From the NCBI RefSeq assembly GCF_021129305.1, contig NZ_JAJOMB010000035.1:1-64000 (forward strand): a stretch of 64,000 nt of DNA, in the 5' to 3' direction. Made by a program: the position numbers and the translations under genes. Positions 59,863-64,000 of the stretch are shown here, in pieces (position 1 is the first letter of the stretch; every line of letters begins with the position of its first letter). A model generated the notes under the pieces. That model made no database searches, was not told the origin of the DNA, and saw nothing but the letters and a program-made list of their open reading frames with translations. This DNA is from Kineosporia babensis (lineage in GTDB: Bacteria > Actinomycetota > Actinomycetes > Actinomycetales > Kineosporiaceae).

Positions 59863-60557
59863 ACCAGGTCCCTGCACAGGGGCGGACAGGACGGGCTGTC
59901 GGCATTCGCGACGAGGCAGAGGGTTCGCCGACCGCCCGCTCGGCCCTGCTGAGGCTGCTTAGCCGGTCCCAGTCCGAACGACCCCGTCGCGCAGCACCGT
60001 GGGCGGCGGCGCCCGGTACACCGTCAACGGCGACGCCCGCACCTACCACAGCGAACTCCCCGAAGTCGACGCCATTTGGGCTGACGACCCCGACTGGAGC
60101 ACCAAGAAGAAACATCGGCCCGATCATCGAACGAGGACTCGACTCTGCTGACACCCGAGCAACCAGCAGGTCATGCCCCACCCCGGCCATTGCCATTGCC
60201 TCCAACCTGCGTGAGGAAACGACGGTGTCCAAAGGAGCGTCCATCGATCATCGGCCCAGCCGTATCGGCCTCCTATAGGCACAAAAGTTGAAGTCTGCCG
60301 AGGGGGCAGATGTAGCCGAATATCTAAGAATAATCAAAGTCCACGGAATTCTTCAACGCGCCAAATTTACAGTCAAGGGCGAATGGCTCAAAGCGAAAGA
60401 ATGCAGTCAAAGGACCATGGAGCACCTCGGGGCGGATTCTGGCGTAAGCGGGAAGGCTTGGAGGACCGATGATGCCTGCCTCCGGCTATCTTTCACCAAG
60501 ATTCGTTACATCCAAGTGGGATAAGGAAGGGTCTTTATCGGGTGGAAAGGATCGACC
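59863..60557. other. Region with gene remnants
   Basis: About 690 bp hold no convincing intact gene. A frame near 60000-60152 (GGGARYTVNGDARTY ... VDAIWADDPDW) looks coding but has no start. From about 60290 the base composition drops markedly in GC. A short frame at 60288-60524 has no recognised domain. Likely decayed or foreign DNA. Confidence 0.4.
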
Positions 60558-60914
60558 ATGAAGAAGCTGGCGAAGGTTGCAGTAGCTGGGGCTGTCGGCC
60601 TGATGGGGTTAGTGGGAATGGGTACTATGATCGAAAGCGCGAACGAGGGTCCTGAATCTTTGTATACCTCTTCGGTGACGGTGATGGACAGTTCTGGTAC
60701 GGCAAGAGTGATTGCACCTTTCGACATTGAAGGCATTTGCGAAAAGATGAAGATGCCGGATAATTCTGGCCTAAGTGAGTACGATGGTGCAATCTGCCAA
60801 GAAAAGCTGAAAGAAACGGCCGAGTGGCTCGGTGGCTTGTACGGTGTTGAGGGTTACAACGACCCGTTTGTAGTCAACCAGGTCATGCCGACCTGCAAGA
60901 ACTTAAAGAAGTAG
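60558..60914 (+). CDS. Small exported or membrane-anchored protein, low GC
   Basis: This 118-residue protein has an N-terminal signal or TM segment (MKKLAKVAVAGAVGLMGLVGM) and a mature part with three or four cysteines. GGAAAGGA lies 9 bp before the ATG. Its codon use (many A/T third positions) differs from the surrounding genes, suggesting recent transfer. No family recognised. Confidence 0.6.
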   Translation: MKKLAKVAVAGAVGLMGLVGMGTMIESANEGPESLYTSSVTVMDSSGTARVIAPFDIEGICEKMKMPDNSGLSEYDGAICQEKLKETAEWLGGLYGVEGYNDPFVVNQVMPTCKNLKK

Positions 60915-61148
60915 CGGGTAAACTTAGCTGCCTTAGCTTCTTCAGTATCAGATAAAGAACTCTCCCGCATTGATGGCGCTTTCGAGATCGCCGAGGTGAA
61001 GCAATCTGAGTTCGCTCGTGCCGCCAAAAGAGATGATGGGGAAGCACACACCATCGCGGTCAAGGTCCTCGACTACGGGACGGATGCCAGTTCGGCCCTG
61101 TGCCTGGTGATGGCCTCGGCCATCGTCCACTGGCACAAGTTCGACTGA
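60915..61148 (+). pseudogene. Coding-like frame without a start codon
   Basis: Directly after the stop of the gene at 60558, and in the same frame, 77 open codons follow. They end at TGA 61146 and read like a protein (AEVKQSEFARAAKRDDGEAH; VLDYGTDASSALCLV; SAIVHWHKFD). No ATG/GTG with a ribosome binding site exists except a possible GTG near 61000. It may be a truncated gene or a readthrough extension. Confidence 0.35.
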
Positions 61149-61202
61149 AGATAGGGGACCTATGTCCGGCCGGGGCCGGTTGGTGCTGGGTATCGTCGGT
61201 TC

Positions 61203-61733
61203 GTGGCCGAGCACGAGAACGGTCCTGATTCGGCCCTGCTTGCCTATCTGGCGGGTCTGGTCCGGGTGAGAGCTGCCGCTGGTGTCGTCGTGCGCAACGA
61301 GGACGGGCACGTGCTGGTGCTCCACCCGACGTACAAGACCGAGGCAGAACTACCCGGGGGATCGCTGGAGGCAGACGAGTCACCCCTGCAGGCCTGCCGG
61401 CGCGAACCGGAGGAAGAGCTCGGGTTCGTCCCGCCGGTGGCAGGGCTGCTGTGTGTGGACTGGGTGCCCCCCCGGATCATGAACGTGTGGGCTCGTCAGG
61501 AATGGCACATCGAGAACCGCCTTCACTGGGTCCGCGACATGACACTGCGTGAAGACGAGCAGCGAGCCAGGACTGGCCGAGGGCCCGCTGTTTTCGCTGT
61601 CCTGCGGAACACCGCGATCGGCTACCACCGCACCGAAGGAGAACCCAACATCGCCCGAGCCACCCGACGCGCCTCACGCCGCCCAGAAGCCCTGATTCAG
61701 GCCCTGACCAGCAGCGGAGCTACTACGCAATGA
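61203..61733 (+). pseudogene. Nudix hydrolase fused to an ISAs1-type transposase tail
   Basis: The N-terminal ~95 residues are a Nudix domain with a good box (GGSLEADESPLQACRRE, then PEEELGF) after a GTG start at 61203. From about residue 98 the sequence changes to the C-terminus of an ISAs1-family transposase (ARQEWHIENRLHWVRDMTL; GPAVFAVLRNTAIGYHR; NIARATRRASRRPEAL). No Nudix protein normally ends this way, so a deletion or insertion fused two genes. The Nudix catalytic box is intact but its C-terminal half is lost. Confidence 0.75.
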
Positions 61734-61742
61734 CCCTGAGGA

Positions 61743-61765
61743 AGCCCCCGACAAGCAAGGGGGCT
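61743..61765 (+). terminator. Hairpin after the chimeric gene
   Basis: AGCCCCC / GGGGGCT arms (7 bp) with a 9-base loop, 9 bp after the stop codon of the chimeric gene. Tail is weak. Confidence 0.45.
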
Positions 61766-61970
61766 GCCTGCTTCACTCACCGAACGCCCAGCACAAGCCC
61801 TCTCACACCACGGAACCAAGGGCCAGGAGCAAGCCAGCACCGGGGCCAGCCAGCTGGTGATGCCAGGCTGCCACGGCAACCTCATCGATGTGGTCCCGGA
61901 GGACGCTCAGCAAGCGATGCCTGGGTGTGGCATCCACCCGGCCGCCACCACCGCTGACACCGTCATCACC

Positions 61971-62606
61971 ATGATCAGAAGGACCAGCCTGGCCACCGTG
62001 CCGCTGCTGGCAGTCGCCGCCCTGCTGGCCTCATGCTCCTCCAACACCCAGAACACGCCCCTTGACCCGGCGACCTCCAGCGCCGCCACGGCGACCGCGC
62101 AGCCCCCGACCTCCTCACTACCGGCCACCAGCGAGAACGGACCGGCAGGAACAGACCAAGCCTGGAACGGCGCCGACGACGTCGTGCACGCCGGCACCGC
62201 TCCAGCCTTCCCCGAGGACCTGGCCGGGTGGAGCCTCGAGCAGGAGTGGACCGAGACCCCGCGCGCTTTCGAGGACCAATGGAGTTCGCTGTGCGGGCCG
62301 AACCGGTGCTCGGGATACCCCGCCACCATGAACGGCTGCGGTACCCACCGCTTCCTGTTCCGCTGGCGCAGCCTGGGCCTACCCGTCGTCAGCTCCTCAT
62401 CCTGGGCCAGCACCAGCGACCTCGACACCACCGACAGCCAACCTCTCCTGAACACCGAACTCGGGCAGACACCCGCCGCGACGTCAGGATGGGCCGAACT
62501 GAACGGCTGCAGCCAGCTGACCTTCACCCTTCCCACACAACCAGAAGGACAAAGCACCCTCGTCGACGTCGCCGTCAGCATCCAGGAATGGATCCCGGCC
62601 CCCTGA
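61971..62606 (+). CDS. Lipoprotein
   Basis: This 211-residue protein has a lipoprotein signal (LATVPLLAVAALLASCSS, lipobox LLASC) followed by a Thr/Pro-rich linker and a domain with six cysteines (SSLCGPNRCSGYPATMNGCG). ATG 61971 is chosen because it starts the signal peptide. No family assigned; probably exposed on the cell surface. Confidence 0.7.
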   Translation: MIRRTSLATVPLLAVAALLASCSSNTQNTPLDPATSSAATATAQPPTSSLPATSENGPAGTDQAWNGADDVVHAGTAPAFPEDLAGWSLEQEWTETPRAFEDQWSSLCGPNRCSGYPATMNGCGTHRFLFRWRSLGLPVVSSSSWASTSDLDTTDSQPLLNTELGQTPAATSGWAELNGCSQLTFTLPTQPEGQSTLVDVAVSIQEWIPAP

Positions 62607-62883
62607 ACCACACCAAAGCCGTCCGAACCTATCAGCCCGGAGGTCCCAGCCGGGCCGGCCCCGGACCCGGCGGCACCGGCCCGACGGTCGGGCCGCCAGC
62701 ACGCCCTGGTATCAGCGAGAGGAGATGAAGATCGACAATCCGACAGGTCACACCCGGACGAGCTTCGCCCCTCCGGGCAAGATCAGGGATAGTGCGCCAA
62801 TGCCGTGCGGCGCCTCGACCTCACTCCGCGAGGTCGAACAGTAAGCCGCGTCCTACTGATATCTTCCGATGTAATTAGATTAC
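62607..62883. other. Convergent intergenic region
   Basis: About 275 bp without a gene between convergent genes. GC-rich inverted words (GGCACCGGCCCGACG / CGGTCGGGCCG) near 62665-62695 may act as a terminator. Confidence 0.4.
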
Positions 62884-63369
62884 TCAACAGGAATGGCGAT
62901 AAAAGTCCAGAGCTGGATATGCGATAGCCCCTGCGTTAAGTGGCACCCTCGCCTTAAGGCATTTTCCTTCACGGACGGCAGCATCGGCGTTGTTTTTGGC
63001 GTCGGAATATTTCGAAGCAATCAGTGCAGTGCATGCCACTCTCCCTGCAGTGTTCGGAATCAGTGAACACACTGCGCCAGCAGCGACGCCTACACCGCCA
63101 TCCGCCAAGGCGCTCTGAATTGATCGAGTTTCTGCCTTGGTCCACTGAACATAAATCACCGGAACCGGGCCCCACCATCCGGTATCGGTAATTGACGCCT
63201 TAGGCATGGCGCTCCTTGTCGGTGAGGCGGCCATCTTGCCGGGAACCCTTTGCTTGGCAGCTTGCTCTTCCCGCCCTGGCAGGTCGCGTCGAGGAGCGGC
63301 TTGAGCGGGAGTTGTCACTCCCACTATTACCGCAGATGCCACCAGGAATCCAAACAGAATTTTCTTCAC
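62884..63369 (-). CDS. Secreted protein of unknown function
   Basis: This 161-residue protein starts with a Sec signal peptide (ILFGFLVASAVIVGVTTPAQA, cleavage near AQA-AP) from GTG 63369, with AAGGGG upstream. The mature domain has a Trp/Pro-rich start (DTGWWGPVPVIYVQWTK) and a Gly-rich helix (GGVGVAAGAVCSLIPNTAG), and cysteines near the end. No family recognised. Confidence 0.7.
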   Translation of the reverse strand: MKKILFGFLVASAVIVGVTTPAQAAPRRDLPGREEQAAKQRVPGKMAASPTRSAMPKASITDTGWWGPVPVIYVQWTKAETRSIQSALADGGVGVAAGAVCSLIPNTAGRVACTALIASKYSDAKNNADAAVREGKCLKARVPLNAGAIAYPALDFYRHSC

Positions 63370-64000
63370 GGCGGTCCCCTTGTAGATGGTTGATATCGGC
63401 TTATCTCAAGTTTTGGCGTGAGACATTGGTACGGTATCCCGCCACTCGAAGCAGCGAGATGAGAACTTCCAAGTAACGTATTGATCGGTGAAATTGGTGT
63501 AGCCGTCTGGGTGTGATGTCAACGTCTGGTTCGAAACGTGGGCGACCGCCCGATCGATATGCAGGCCGCCTCGAAGATCAATGCGGCCATCCGCCACGAT
63601 CCGACGTGGTTGCGGGGCCTCGGTGGGGCAGTGGCCTGGCAGTGCACTCGGGCCGACACGGTCACGGGGCCGCGTCGTGATCAGGTGACTGCCAGCCTCT
63701 GGGGTCCGCTGCGGGGTGGGGGCATGATGCAGACGTCATCCGCAAGCGGTCGAGGCCTGCATCGTGCCGGTGTCCCACGCCGTACCGGAGGCACGCCCGG
63801 GTACAGGTGAGTGCAGGAGAACCCGCCTGTACTCCAGACCCTATGACGAAACGCCGCACTGCGGCCGTCTGGTCCACTTACCGGCCGGATGATTGAGAGA
63901 GCCTTTTGGTCGTGAGCGGCTGGGCCGGTGCGCCGGGCCAGCTCTCAGCGCGAAGAGCTTCCAGGTATCGGGCGTGTCGGGAGTTACCGGCGGGTCATTT
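63370..64000. other. Right edge of the window
   Basis: No gene is clearly supported in 630 bp. A minus-strand frame at 63406-63597 (YVTWKFSSRCFEWRDTVPM) and a plus-strand frame near 63538-63810 (ASKINAAIRHDPTWLRGLGG) look partly coding but lack good starts or domains. They may be remnants. Confidence 0.35.

Noticed and set aside
59859-60278. 139-residue plus-strand frame after the lipoprotein
   Set aside because: It has shadow-like composition and conflicts with a better coding-like fragment in another frame; neither is intact.

Overview
The window is high-GC, densely coded DNA from an actinomycete. Markers for this are DUF397/DUF5753 regulator pairs, XRE-TPR regulators, a DUF2637 membrane protein, BTAD-domain proteins and an FxLD-type lanthipeptide cluster. 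The sequence does not fix the genus; a Streptomyces- or Streptosporangiales-like source fits. No rRNA or tRNA genes were seen. Broken insertion sequences, truncated genes and paralogous modules mark it as an accessory island rather than conserved core.

Layout. 1-7 kb is a mobile-element scar: a truncated secreted-protein gene, two damaged Tn554-like tyrosine recombinases, an ISL3 transposase damaged at both ends, and an IS3-family element. 7.5-12.4 kb is a three-gene membrane operon: a one-TM protein, a LysM-BTAD membrane protein and a DUF2637 protein. 12.8-22.5 kb holds an XRE regulator, a divergent beta-lactamase-like serine hydrolase, and a complete FxLD lanthipeptide cluster: PIMT-like methyltransferase, a 41-residue precursor, full-length LanB, LanC, and a separate thiopeptide-type (SpaB_C) protein. 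22.6-29.2 kb is a regulator patch of DUF397, DUF5753 and XRE genes, including one decayed copy, plus a flavoprotein between two paralogous XRE-TPR regulators.

30.5-42.3 kb is a Tad/Flp-like secretion or pilus operon of overlapping genes: two secreted or lipoprotein genes, a SAF/CpaB-like protein, CpaF with a long tail, TadB, TadC, three TadE/TadG-like proteins and a BTAD membrane protein. Its first gene is a paralogue of the gene at 7.7 kb, and both have the same conserved upstream motif. 42.5-46.5 kb holds a replication-initiator-like protein and hypotheticals. 46.46-49.08 kb is a complete IS21 element with terminal repeats and a 6-bp target duplication; it appears to split one reading frame. 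50.3-54.9 kb is a two-gene operon of large proteins of unknown function. 55-58.2 kb has one intact and one decayed Nudix gene, a PadR regulator divergent from a 48-residue membrane peptide across a 28-bp dyad, and a frameshifted RelA-type HD gene. 58.4-64 kb carries small secreted proteins and lipoproteins, a low-GC patch, and a Nudix-transposase chimera.

The lanthipeptide genes read as one pathway. LanB dehydrates Ser/Thr in the precursor, LanC closes a thioether on its only cysteine, and the methyltransferase probably acts on an Asp-Gly step beside that cysteine. No transporter or dedicated leader protease was found in the cluster; the divergent serine hydrolase is the only hydrolase candidate.
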